Below, one piece after another: positions 13,101 to 24,827 of a DNA stretch of 64,000 nucleotides (within the stretch, counting starts at the first letter, position 1; every line of letters starts with the position of its first letter). Both the position numbers and the translations under genes were made by a program. The stretch lies in contig WMCF01000015.1 of assembly GCA_009792885.1 (NCBI GenBank), positions 16,618,813-16,682,812 of the forward strand. The letters are read 5' to 3'. Source of the DNA: Eremophila alpestris peregrina. Taxonomy: Eukaryota; Chordata; Aves; Passeriformes; Alaudidae. Below the pieces are notes generated by a model. It did not search any database and had not been told where the DNA came from. It saw nothing but the letters and a program-made list of their open reading frames with translations.

Positions 13101-15346
13101 TTTACAATGCTTTACAGAATTTCAAATGCTTCAGATATACTGCTTGGTTTTTTTTAAACTGAATTAAGGGCTAAGACCATATTTCACAGGAAAAGTTTTC
13201 ATTTAGAGTACCTTGGTTACATCAGCAGCATCCAATGTTTTACTGCTTAAAGTGGTTGCCAAGGCTTTACATTGGAAAATTAGTTTTAGTGTAAATGAAC
13301 TTTGGAAAACCCAGATGTCTGCTCTTAATGATTCTTGAAAGATTTTAATTTCCCACCATGTTTCTTTGCTCAAGCTTTGCATCAAGCTTATTAACTTTCA
13401 GCCAAGATACAGAAATAGCTTCCTTCAGATTTTAGCCTCTCATTTGTTGAGAACATGGGATTTTGGGGTTTTTTTTGGCGTCAGAGCTATCATACAAATC
13501 ACAGTATTTTCTGTTATTATTATACTATTTGCATGGTTTGTGACTGGGCATGATTTTTCTAACTTCACCACAGTTCCAATTAGCTGCAGGAGCACATTTA
13601 ACCCAGACAGAGACTGTGCAACCAGCTAACACAAAACTGACCACACATTTTGGAGCTGTTCAGGGTTTGGTCCACTGCTGTACCTGCTCAGCTTTGTGAC
13701 ACTGTTCTACTGGGAGAAATAACCTTATTCCAGTAAAAACCTGCAGGAAAGCAGTGCTAACAAGTGCCTCTAGGGATGGAGCACTTATCCTCAACTCCAG
13801 GCTCCCAGAGAAGACTCTCATCTCCATTAAGGTTTCAGGTAAACTCTGAATCTACCGAGCTTCACAGAGAGGCATGTGCCACATCTGTGTTCATGTGCCT
13901 CTCTGCCAATGGGATGTATACAGATTTGATTTAAGACCCTTTTCTCCCTGGACTAGGAGCCCTCAGCTACTTGGGACTGGACCTGCAGCCAACTGCAGCT
14001 CATTCCAGTGATCTGCAAGTGGAGGTGTCATCAGCCCTACCTGGTGGGTGTGTCATGCAGGAAGCGTGGATCTAGGGTTAAAGACAGCCTTGACCATGAG
14101 GCTCTTGCATGGGAGTTTATTGCCCAAAGAAAATGTGGCTTAGCCCTGCACACTCAGGGTGCACAACACCAGCAGGGGCCTCCTGAAGGCCAGGGCAGGG
14201 CATTACCCCCTCCTGCCCTCACCTTGGATACAACTTTTCAGTGAGGGAGGCAAAGATCATATGCTTGGGGTTGGGCAAGATTCCTTCAGGTTCTTCTCAG
14301 TTTGTCTTGATCTGAGCTTAGGACTTGCTGCCTCCATCCTGCAGTTTAATGAAATCTACCTCTTACAAAACAGAAAATACTTTGGAAACTCAGATGTAGA
14401 AAATCTGCGAGAAGTTCCTCTCCTGCAAGAGACAGTCCTCACTGGAGAGTCCTTAACAATGCTGGTGTAGTTTTTAGAGAAGAATCCCATACACTTTGCC
14501 ATTCTGTGAAGTGTATTCTGGAGCCAACACCTCTTTCAAGCAATTGGATACCCCTCTAGACACCAATATTTGAACAGGAAAGGTAACTGCACAGCATGTT
14601 TTTATTCAAATATGAACAACAGAGGAGAGAGCAAGAGCCTGTTAACAGAAAATATTTCCTTCTCCATCTTGCTGCTCAAACTCTCCCTGTGTTTTTCTAA
14701 GAACAGCCCTGTCTCTCTATACATAGTGGGGAATTTTTATGTAAAGCAGAGATTCTGCAGGTTCAAAAGTGACTATGTAGACCAATGTTTATGAGTGTTA
14801 AAAAATTAAATTAAAAATTTTTTGAAACTTAATATTTTTTCAAAATATTGTTTGAATAGTCAGTATTGAAGTTCTGCCAAAAAAAGGCAGATTAACTTTG
14901 CTCAGTGTAATTAATATTGTTTATTTGCTAGAACAGAGCTTTGATCACTTCACTAACTCTTTTAATGAAATTTTAAATGTAGATTTCATGAAAATTTGTA
15001 AAATTGCTGATGAAGTTCTTAGAAGCACATCAATAAAAATCTTCCAGTGAAAATACAGGCAATTTTTTTCTTTTATGTTTTGTTTTGCTTTTCATGATAA
15101 TATTTGTGAAGTTTATTACCTTTTTTTGTTGAAGATTCAGATTGTTTTCCAATCATCATTTTCCCTTTGATCATTTCACAGTTTATTAACTTCCCATGTC
15201 CTGAGATATGTAGTAAACTGCAGATTATTTCTATAGATTTCTAGATAGGTGAAATGAACCTTAAGAGAACAAGAACTTTCACAAAGTCACAAAACAAGGT
15301 CAGAGTAAAGCAGCACCAGTGTGATGGCTTGTCTCTGTGGAGAAAA

Positions 15347-15460
15347 TTGTCACAGTAATCATTTGAAAGATTAATCTTTGTCACAAATGATTGTCACGCA
15401 AATTAATCTGGAGCAGAAAGAATTAATCAGAAATCTGCTCCTTGTGACAAGAATTGTCAC
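15347..15460. promoter_or_regulatory. Candidate cis-regulatory motif cluster
   Basis: Five copies of TTGTCAC or its complement GTGACAA lie within 114 bp, at 15347, 15378, 15391, 15444 and 15454. They are interleaved with three TTAATC words within the same interval, near 15371, 15403 and 15423. TGACA is the core recognised by TALE homeodomain proteins, and TAATC/GATTA is a bicoid-class homeodomain core. The clustering is seen in the sequence. A regulatory role is inferred. Confidence 0.35.
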
Positions 15461-16597
15461 TCATGAGCCTCAAAATGAACTCCTTGCAAAGCAAAATCAG
15501 TAAAAATGAGTCCAGGGAACACAACACAAAATTAGTTATTGGCAATTTAGTGGCAGCTTCGTGTCAAATGTTCTGCTGAGAAGCTGGGAGGAGGGGCATG
15601 GTATCTGTGGGAAAAATTGCAAGCACAAATCTTCCTCAAACCAGGAAAAGCTGCTCTGTTAGCTCCAAAGCCCCGTTTGTCCCTGCCTCTGGCTGATGCA
15701 AGAGTATTTGGTTAGTTTTAGCCAGGTCATAGAAGAGAAGTGTTTAATCCTCAAAGCATAAGCAGGAAGGGAGATACTTGGCTTTCCTGGAGTAAGAGTT
15801 AAAAACTTCAAAACTCCCTCATATGTCATAAAGCCACTTTGAGCTATGATTCTTGAACCACTCACTTCTAGACCAAATGACTGGCCAGTACTCTTCCCTC
15901 ATAGGAAGCTCACAGCAAAGTGTCTGAGATGAGAATTAGAGCTTCAAAATCTAGATCCTGTCCACTTTTAAGCAAAAATCAGCACACCTTACTCTGCCTC
16001 TCCTTGTTACCTAGCACTCTGCAGGCAGTGCCTTACAGCCTTTTTTTGCCAAGAGCACCAGACAGATTTCACAAGTCTCTTCAGTATCTTACCATCTCTG
16101 AACATTTCTCATTTCCAGCCTGAATTTCCAGGTCCCCTTTTTGCCTCTTTCTTCTTTGGCTGACAAGGTTTAGATGCTCTTACCCCACTGATATTTATGG
16201 TGGCTGACCATATAGAGTGTAAGTGGCTGGGTTTGTTTCATGCTCCAGGTAAAATCCTTATTGATTTACTGTTCTCATCTGTCTCTGTACTGGAAACATC
16301 ATTCCTGATATGTCACACAATTGCATCAACCTTTGTGTGGCTGAATCATGTTGGTGACTCATGGCCATACTGTGAATGATTATTTCCAGTCTGGGTTTTC
16401 TCCTTTCCTCACATTAGCACAGTTCAGCCTCCAGCTCACAGCAAATCCTTTTATTAGTGTCTGTGTTCCTGACCTAGCACCTCAGGATGTTAAATTTAAT
16501 CTGATTTTTATTGCTTCATTGCTCAAGATTATCAGCTGTCTCCTATATGGCATTCTAATCTATCTCTCTGTTAACACAATCTCCCAGATTTTGGTCA

Positions 16598-16625
16598 TTA
16601 ATTATTATTATTATTTATTTTTGTG
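16598..16625. repeat. ATT microsatellite
   Basis: A short run of ATT units degrades into T-rich sequence. It is an ordinary simple repeat with no sign of function. Confidence 0.85.
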
Positions 16626-17669
16626 CTCTGTTAATATGAACAGTTGACATAATGGCTGATTGTGATCACACTGCACTCAGAACCAGCCTTTTGCTGGCTG
16701 GTTCATCTTCTTTCAGTGTTGGTTGTTGTTACCTTCTCTGGAGCCAGATCTTTTTCTAAAACTGAATGTATTAATTTCCTGTGTCTTTGCCTTAAGCACT
16801 AATAATTTGTCCTTGGAATGTATGTGAGCCTTAGCAGAAGGTCGATTGGGTTGTATTTATCACATTCCTTCATTTGAACACAGTCCAATATATCACAGAA
16901 AGATACCAAGTTCATCTGCCAAAATCTATTTCTATCAGTTCAGGTTGTATTGTATCACATTTGCTGCTTATCTCCAATTTGTTAAGTGGTCTTTTGAAAT
17001 TTGTTCCAATACCTTGCATACACTGGAAACATGGCTAATTGTCCTGTAACTTCATGGGTCCTTCTTCTCTTTCCAAAATAAAAGTGCTGTGTCTGCCAAT
17101 TTCTAATGCTAATGCACTAGCCAGAGATGGATAGGATCATTTAGAATAGCTTTGCTGCAGGACTTGTAATTTCACAATCTAGTATTTCATGGCTGAAGAT
17201 TAAACTGCTCCAAAAGTTTCAGCACACTGAACTTCAATGGGGTTTTTTTTATCCTTGTCTGTTGCAATTTTCCTTTTTGAATATTCATTCCTATTAAGCA
17301 TCCTCTCATCTGCTCCATTATTAAAGACAAGGGTAAATGAGCCATATAAATAAGCCTAGTTCTCTTCTATCTCAAGTTTGCTCTTTGTGTATGGATCCTC
17401 CCAGGTTTAGTGTTTTCCTTTTTCCATAGACTGATCTAGCAGAAGATTTTTGTTGTTATGATTTTTAACTTACAGCCATAAAAAAATGTAGTTATTTATC
17501 TTAGCCCCTATCAAAACTCTCATGTAGTGCTTATGGCCTTCATTTGTATGAGCTAGTCTACAAAGCTTTAGGCAAATATCACAGTGCTGTTGAGCTCTAT
17601 CAGGGTACATCCATACTGATCCACCTACAATGCACCAGTAATGCCTTTTGCTTGTGTCACTCAATGTTT

Positions 17670-18232
17670 CATAGAATCATAGGATCACAGGATTATAGAA
17701 GGGTTTTGGCTGGAAAGGACTTTAATCATCTAGTTCCAACCCCCCCCTCTCTACTAGGCCAGGTTGCTCAAAGCCTCATCTGACCTGGCCTTGAATACTT
17801 CCAGGGATGGGGCATCCACTTCTCTGGGCAACCTGTGCCAGAGCCACACCACTCTCACAATGCAGAATTTTGTACTAATATCTAAAATAAATCTAGCCTC
17901 TTTCAGTTTAGGCTTTCCTGTAGTCCCCTTTAGGTGCTTGAAGGTACTCTAAGGTCTCCCTGGAGCCTTCTCCTCTCCAGGCTGGACACCACCAGCTGTC
18001 TCAGCCTGTAGGTGAGGTGCTCCAGCCCCCTGACCACATCTGTGACCATCTTATGGACTCATTCCAACAGGTCCATGTCCCTCCTGTGCTGAGGACCCCA
18101 GAGCTGGACACAGCACTCCAGGTGGAGTCTCACAGAGCAGAGCAGAAAGGCAGAATCCCCTCCCTCATCCTGTGGCCACACTGCATTTGATGCAGCCCAG
18201 GACGCAGCTGGCTTTTGGGCTGCAAGTGGTCA
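17670..18232 (-). mobile_element. CR1 LINE, 5'-truncated 3' end
   Basis: The + strand begins with imperfect copies of the CATAGAATCA / AGGATCACAG terminal repeat. It then reads through the GGCTGGAAAGGAC ... ATCTAGTTCCAACCCCC block that is the reverse complement of the avian CR1 3' end. Further in are the 'grouped summary' words of the CR1 C-terminal and 3' region, such as GGACCCCAGAGCTGGACACAGC and GACGCAGCTGGCTTT. The element therefore lies on the minus strand with its 3' end at 17670. It is truncated at its 5' end near 18232, as most CR1 copies are. It has no intact reverse transcriptase frame and no target-site duplication, which CR1 usually lacks. Confidence 0.9.
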
Positions 18233-21200
18233 TTTTTCCTAAATCCTTTATGTTGATGTATTTACATTTCTTTTTTATTCTGATCAGATCCTGTTTTTCT
18301 ATGAACTGTTCTGGAGGAAAACCATTTATCTCCTGTTTAATTAAACCTGTAATCTTAAATTGTTCCTTATCAGTTAGTTCAGCTTAATTTTTGTTTTACT
18401 CATTAACAGATACAGATCTAAGTTTGTAGTCCTGGTTTGCACAACAGATGTCATTATGCAGTCAAACATATCTCTGCATCTGGACAGTTTTCCCCTTAGG
18501 TGAATTACTTTTTGACAGTTCTCTGTGCCAGATGCTGATTATGATCTGGTTAAACTGGAAGCCTCTTTTCTCTAGAGTTGCTATTTCTTCAAATGTTCCT
18601 GGTAAAGCTAGTTAGAAAATTCTCTCTTTTTTTTTTTTTTTTTCCCAGAAAAATCTGATTTGTCAAAAGCCTTATTGCTCAGAAAGATTTTATGCAGTTC
18701 CAATGTCATAGATTTCTGGCATAAAAAGAAAAAAATCACAAAGACTTATTTTTGTCAGAAGTTCAACAAATTGCACTAATGATATTAATAATAATTAAGT
18801 CAATTTTAAAATGGAAATAAATGTAATGAAGTCTCAGATTTTTGTCAGGGCACTTTTTCTTTATGTTGATTTCATTTTAATAGATTTATAGCAGAAGGGA
18901 GAAAATATTTCCAGCCCAATACTGCTTCTAAAAAACAAAACTCTTCATTTTGAAACCTCCTCAAGTTCCCCCCACTTAAGTTTGTACAATGAGTGAGAAG
19001 CACTTTGGATGAGCAACATACAACACTCTGTGTGGATCCTGCACTGCCTCTTGCTGCCTTGCTGCTGATCCCAAAGGAGCCTACTATTGCTGGCTGTCAC
19101 ATAAAGCAGCCTGAGTGCTCTGATCTTTTCTGTTCACACCTGACACTTGCTGAGTCCCTTCCATGGGCCATTTTATAGCCCAAGCCCTAACAAATCTGCG
19201 TGTTATGCTTAACTCATTCCAGAATTTACTTGCTTTCAACCAACACTTTTTCTCTAGGGTGTTTTTTTGTGCCACTGCTTTAGTCCTATCACTGAAAGGC
19301 AAATTGAAGTAGTCCCTTGATTGGATCTATTTATAAAGAGTAAATGAACTGCTTGCAGTAAATGTCAAGGTTCTGAAGAGGTGGATACAAGTGCACATTA
19401 AATAGTTTAAGGCAGGAAAGAATAACTTGCAGTTTTGGTGGGGAGACTAAAATTATATTTTTGTATTCCTGTATCATGCATGTGCATAGAAAGGAAAATC
19501 CTTTTAAGCTCCGTCTCTCTTCCAAGTCTTGCTGACTTGTCCTTTTCTTTGCTCTTGTTCAGCTCAGTGCCCAGCTGCCTAAGCAGATGGCATATACCAT
19601 ATGACAGCTGTGAACTGGATGTTTCTGACAGGTACTGTTGCAGGGACATACCATGCAGTCTCCTGACATACATCAAAGCACTGTGGATAATTAGGCATGA
19701 TGAATATATATAATGAAATGATGAAAACATAGTGGCTTTCAGCAGGATCTTTATCCCAAAGGAACTTTAATGTGCTCTAGATGTGAAGAGACAAAGGCAG
19801 GAGTCTTCCCTATTTCTGAATGAGGATTGCTATGGTGGTGAGTGGCACACTGAAATACAAAAAAGATGCTTAGGCTAGGAATTAGTGCAACTACTGCATC
19901 TACTTGACACTGGTTAAAATTTATTTGCTGTGATAAAAATTCACCTTAGAATACTGGAGTGCTATATTGGCAGCCTCCAGAGTGGAGATGAAACTAAACA
20001 CTCAGGATGGGAGCTTCCTGCTTCACTTGAACAGAACTAACATTTTGACACTTCCATCAATGTTTTCCTGATGTCCAACCTGCCAGTCAGTCCAATCTGG
20101 GTTCATAGAGAAATATGCATTTTTTTATTGCCAAACTTCCTTTCCTCTCCTTTATTGCCTTTTCTCTTGACTCTGCAGGTGACATGGGAAATCTGAGTCA
20201 TTGGCATTTTCTTCCATCAGGACAGATACTGGTCCCTCCACCATCAAATCTCTCCAAAACTCATGAGCAGGGCAACAAAAAAGGAGTTTTGTGTTGCACA
20301 GTGCTGGGATCTTACCCTTAAGCTTCACTCAGGTCTGCACTAATAACTGTATTCCAGGAGGAAGGAGCATATTGTAGATATCAGGCAAACTGGTAGGTGT
20401 TAGTATGGTAGCAATAAAATAAACAGAATTATTATAAAAAGTAAGTAATTGTCATGCATATACTCCTGAGAACTGTAGCAGAGGAACTCTAGGAGTCATT
20501 ACTATTTACTCTTTGGGTGTGAAGTTGCCCCCCATAGGTCAGCTGGTGGCATGGTTTGATGGGGAAGAGTTTCAGAGCCCAGATGGGTCAACTGTAATTT
20601 CACCTGCTGTCAGCTTTGGGTCCCTCACAGTCCCTCAGCTCCAATTCTGCTCCTGACAACTGAATCCTGACAGCACTTAATGCAATTAATGGAGGAACAG
20701 CCTTGTTAGTGAAATGTCTGGATCTTTTCCAAACCAGTTCTCCCTTTCTTTACACTTCGATCTTGGTGAATTGTCCCTGTGTTTGCATGTGTATCTTAAG
20801 GCAAGAGTGCTCTCCCTTATATTGAACTTACTGGGTGAGGAGCCTTCTTTGGACAATATTGTGTTCTGAACAATGGGTTTTGAGGGGGTTCAAAGGCTAA
20901 AGGCAGCTGAGGATGTGGTTTGCCATGGTGGCACACACAATGTCTGCAGTTTCTGGCACTGACATTACTCTGCCCTCAGCCTCTGCATTACCATATGCAT
21001 GGGGATTCATCTCACCCAACTTCAGACCCATCTAAACCATTTGTTTAGTCTCCCTTTCCAGCTGGTGAGAGAACAGGCACCTGTGGGCAGAAACTCATCC
21101 CATTCTTCTCTAGACACAATTCAGTTCTCTAGGAAACTGGAGACTGCCTACAGCACCTGAGTATGTGAGAATGCAGGTTTACTCTGGGGCATCTCAGGTA

Positions 21201-21255
21201 GCACTGGATGACTGTGTTCACATCCCTGACTCATGCCTCAGACACCCAGACCAAG
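18233..21255. other. No recognised gene
   Basis: Three kilobases of AT-rich DNA contain a 17-T run at 18627-18643 and no supported exon. The frames around 19407-19730 overlap on both strands and look random. Confidence 0.6.
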
Positions 21256-21260
21256 GGATT
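21256..21260. repeat. Left target-site duplication (GGATT)
   Basis: GGATT immediately precedes the TGTCATGG start of the solo LTR. It matches the five bases after the LTR end at 22859-22863 exactly. Confidence 0.85.
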
Positions 21261-21454
21261 TGTCATGGTTTGAGAGAGATGAGTTTTTTTTTCCTTAGGG
21301 GAAATGCCCTAAAGGAAATGAAAAAAAAGAGGTTAAACACGCCTCTAAGAATCCAAGGGGGTTAAAAGCTGCAGAAACTTCCGGGGAGGTCTCTTTTCTC
21401 CCCTGGACTCTGGCCACAGGCACAGGTCAGCAAAATTGCTCTTCCCCCCCCACC

Positions 21455-21798
21455 NNNNNNNNNNNNNNNNNNNNNNNNNNNNNNNNNNNNNNNNNNNNNN
21501 NNNNNNNNNNNNNNNNNNNNNNNNNNNNNNNNNNNNNNNNNNNNNNNNNNNNNNNNNNNNNNNNNNNNNNNNNNNNNNNNNNNNNNNNNNNNNNNNNNNN
21601 NNNNNNNNNNNNNNNNNNNNNNNNNNNNNNNNNNNNNNNNNNNNNNNNNNNNNNNNNNNNNNNNNNNNNNNNNNNNNNNNNNNNNNNNNNNNNNNNNNNN
21701 NNNNNNNNNNNNNNNNNNNNNNNNNNNNNNNNNNNNNNNNNNNNNNNNNNNNNNNNNNNNNNNNNNNNNNNNNNNNNNNNNNNNNNNNNNNNNNNNNN
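21455..21798. other. Assembly gap (344 N)
   Basis: The gap is a run of N immediately after a C-rich stretch (CCCCCCCC then CACC) inside the LTR. The true length is unknown and may not be 344. Three long frames that cross it are translations of N and have no meaning. Confidence 0.99.
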
Positions 21799-22180
21799 CA
21801 ACAAAGAGGAGCCTTGGCAGTGGACGGATTGGCAATTTGCCAGCAAGAAGAGCAGAGAGATAAGAAGGACAGTGAAAGAAACTTTTAACCTTTTCTTGGG
21901 CAGAAGGGAATCTTTTTGGACTGATTTTCCCTCTGGATGGTAGTAAGAGAGAAAGCAAGTAGAAGTTGGGACTGAGATGTCAAAGGAAGATGAAAAGATA
22001 CTTAAGGGTGGGCAGAGATGAGATGAAGTGGCTGAAGCTGGACATTTTTCTTGCTTAAAAAGAGCCATAGCCTGACTTATTCTCTGGAACTGGATTTTGG
22101 GCGGATGCTTCCCTTAAGCCAAGGGAACCCGTGGAAGAAGTGGACTGTGACACTTGGAGATGCTTCTTGCCATGAAGGAA

Positions 22181-22356
22181 GGGCCTTGGGAGGCCCCTGT
22201 GTGTTTGCCTTCATGGGGAAGGCCTGGAAACCCCTTTGACCCCGGGGGAAGAAAAATGGGGAGGTTTATAGGGCTGTGGGAGGCCCACGTTGGTGTGTTC
22301 CTTCATGAAGAAGCTTGGAATCCTTCGGCCCCAGGGAAATGGGGAAAATGGAAGTG
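22181..22356 (+). repeat. Degenerate 90-bp tandem repeat inside the LTR
   Basis: GGGAGGCCC at 22188 recurs at 22278, exactly 90 bases later. It is followed in both copies by a similar order of words: GTGTG, then CTTCATG, AAG, CTTGGAA or CCTGGAA, CCCC, GGG and AAATGGGG. The second unit has drifted considerably. This is an internal duplication within the U3-like part of the solo LTR. Confidence 0.65.
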
Positions 22357-22729
22357 TTGGGTTCTTGGTATTGAGTTTAGCATTCTTTAAAAGTCCCAAG
22401 GTGCAGAGCTGCTCCATCTGGTGGTGAGAGCATCAGATAAGGGCAGAGAGAGGACGTTACCCAATGGACTTCCTTGTGGGTGGTTATGGGTAACAGTGGG
22501 AGGCAATGGGAGGGGGAATTTCCCTTCCTGGGTACTCCCGTGGGAAAGGTCTATGGTGCAGGGAAGAGACTTCTCTCTCCTGGCTGAATTGAAGATTAGT
22601 TTTCTAGTGGGAACAGAAGGGAATGTGAATTGTGTATGTATGTATGGTTGGAAGGTTTGGAAACTGAGGAAGAGGAAAATGCTCAAGAAGGTTTTCATTT
22701 CATTTTTGTCATTTTTGTAGTTGTAGTAT

Positions 22730-22735
22730 AATAAA
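22730..22735 (+). terminator. LTR polyadenylation signal AATAAA
   Basis: AATAAA is followed within a few bases by TTTTGGTCTGTTT, a T/G-rich downstream element. It sits about 125 bp before the LTR end, where the R/U5 boundary of an LTR is expected, and it sets the element's orientation. Confidence 0.65.
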
Positions 22736-22858
22736 TTTTGGTCTGTTTCAAAGTTTAGGCCTGCTTTTGCTCTGTTCTGACTCACATCCCACAGCCGATT
22801 TTCACCAGATACATATTCATAGGTGCACTGGCACCATTGCCAGGGCAAACCTATGACA

Positions 22859-22863
22859 GGATT
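22859..22863. repeat. Right target-site duplication (GGATT)
   Basis: GGATT directly follows the CTATGACA end of the solo LTR and repeats 21256-21260 exactly. Confidence 0.85.
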
Positions 22864-24260
22864 ACACCCACATGAGAGATGTCTTTCTGCCTTCACTGGC
22901 TGGAGGGATGCACTGTATCTGCACGGATGATTCACACTCCTTAAAAGTGGCTGCAGGAGGATACTTTAGGATTTTTAACATAGCATTTATGATTATATAT
23001 AGGCAAGTGAATCATGCCACAGACAATTACCTGAGTCTAAACACTGCACTGTTAATGATTTCAGGTTAAATGAGGCAAAGCCAACCCTCTGACTCCACCT
23101 TGGGAGTAGCCAATGTTTCAAGTCCTGTGGTTTCTATCTGCCAAGAATCCATATTGATTCCACTGCAATGCCTTGTGAAGAGACCACAGTGGTTTTACTC
23201 CACTACTTTGAACTCAATTCACCCTTCAGAGTGAGAAGCTGTGTTAATAATGAGTTCTTGTTTGCACTGAGCTCTTTGCAGTTGGGTTGGACTGCTGTCT
23301 CAACTGGACTTGACTTGAGCTGAAGTACCTCCATGCTCCAGAGCAGTTGCCTGCAGTGCAGACATATCCACTGTGATTTCCTGTGACATGAGAATGAATG
23401 TAAACGTGCTTGACTGATGTTAGTAACCATTTTCTGCAATGCCAACTCTGTACAGTGAAATGTTTAGAAATGCCTATTATTGATGTGCTGAAACGAAAAC
23501 ACAACTACTGGGTACTTGTTGCTATCAAACACAGCTTATGTATTCCTGGCAAAAGCACATGGGATGTGGAAATGGCATATTTCCCACATGAAGAATGAAG
23601 CAAAACATGTTCAAAGATATTTCTCATTCCCTTTTCCCACCACTCACTGCCCATGTTTTCTCCCTCTCCCAATACTTTTGTCTCTTGCCAGTAACTCTCT
23701 GAGTTTGGCACACATCAGCAGGATCACAGTCCAGGCTATGCATACTACTGCAGACACAGTATGATTCACATTACTAGTAGGGAATGACATCCTCACTCAA
23801 ATGTAATAAAGCACATTTCCACTTTGCTCCAAATATTCCTTTGAGTTTCTTGGAATTTGTGAGTTCAAAGACAAATGAGAAGTCCCAAAAGTTGTGACTT
23901 CTCAGAAATCCAAATACTGTTGTTTAAGCCCAGAGAGGACTTTAGGATGGACAAAAGAACACAGAGCTTTCTCTGACCAATAGTGTAATGACAGTTTCTA
24001 AGAGAAGTCAGCTTCCTGATATGACCGAGAAGTTTATTCCTGGAATAAAATCTTGGGAGTCTGTATACTTGGAATAAGTTTTCAGTTTTTAAAAGAAAGA
24101 ATTTCTCAAAATACCCCAATCACTATTTGGGTCCCCAAGATTCATGAAATGAAATATTCTCCAGCATGCTGTGGGGCATTTTACTATGAGAAGTATTCCA
24201 CATGGAAAGAATTGCTACCAGTGCTCTCTTACCAGTGCTCAAAAGTATCAGAAAAACTGT
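22864..24260. other. No recognised gene
   Basis: This is unique-looking AT-rich sequence between a solo LTR and a CR1. Overlapping frames near 23203-23764 occur on both strands and have no splice or family support. Confidence 0.6.
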
Positions 24261-24827
24261 GGACAGCAGGATCAGGGCAGTGATTGCCCCCTGTATTTGG
24301 CACTGGTGAGGTCACATCTCAAGTGCTGTGTTCAGTTCTGGGCCTCTCACTTCAGGGACACTGAGGTGCTGAGCATGTCCAGAGAAGGACAACAGAGCTG
24401 GGGAAACTCTTGGAGCACAAGTCCTTTGGGAAGCAGCTGAGGGAGCTGGGGGTGTTTAGCCTGGTAAAGAGAAGGCTCTGAGGAGACCACATTGCTCTCT
24501 GCAATTCCCTGAAAGGAGGGTGGAGCCAGGTCAGGGTTGGTCTCTTCTAGGCAACTAGTGACAGCATTGGAGGACAAAGCCTCAATCTGTGCCAGGGGAG
24601 GTTTAGGTTGGACATTAGGAGGAATTTCTTCTCAGAAAGAATGATTAAATAATGGAGTCAGCTGCCCAGAGAGGTGTCGGAGAAAATGTCCCTGAAGGTG
24701 TTTAAGGAAAGGCTGGACGTGGCACTTGGTGCCATGGTCTAGCTGACAGGGTGGTGTTTGGTCACAGGTTGGACTTGGGGATCTCAGAGTTCTTTTTCAA
24801 CCTAGCCAATTCTGTGTCTCTTTGAAG
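24261..24827 (+). mobile_element. CR1 LINE, 5'-truncated 3' end
   Basis: The + strand follows the CR1 3' region in sense orientation: CAGTGATTG ... CTGTGTTCAGTTCTGGGC, then GTCCAGAGAAGGACAAC. Next come the GGGGGTGTTTAGCCTGGTAAAGAG block and the GCTGCCCAGAGAGGTG block. The copy ends in GGTTGGACTTGGGGATCTCAGAG and a degraded ATTCTGTG terminal repeat. It is only the last 560 bp or so of a LINE, so the endonuclease and most of the reverse transcriptase are missing. It runs opposite to the copy at 17670 and its words differ enough to suggest another subfamily. Confidence 0.9.

Larger units (their letters stand above)
5806..17669. other. No recognised gene; intergenic or intronic DNA
   Basis: Nearly 12 kb hold no gene I can support. 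Frames of 60-110 codons occur on both strands without protein-like character. Individual segments with splice-like borders (7541-7631 and 10953-11007) are open in one frame but have no independent support. A short inverted repeat at 10156-10179 and a motif cluster at 15347-15460 are listed separately. An ATT-type microsatellite lies at 16598-16625. Confidence 0.55.
21261..22858 (+). mobile_element. Solo LTR, ERVL-like
   Basis: The element starts TGTCATGG and ends CTATGACA, so it has the TG...CA ends with short inverted terminal repeats expected of an LTR. It is flanked by a perfect 5-bp duplication, GGATT. A 5-bp duplication is usual for class III (ERVL) endogenous retroviruses in birds, whereas ERVK elements usually make 6 bp. 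An AATAAA at 22730 followed by a T/G-rich stretch sets the orientation as plus. There is no primer-binding site, gag, pol or env sequence, so this is a recombination-derived solo LTR. It is about 1.6 kb including 344 unknown bases. The inferred frames across it are artefacts of the N run. Confidence 0.85.

Noticed and set aside
21362..22068. Frames of 150-213 codons around the assembly gap
   Set aside because: Most of their length is a run of N inside an LTR, so they are artefacts.
22387..22935. 182-codon minus frame
   Set aside because: It lies antisense within the solo LTR and runs across its end, so it is not a gene.
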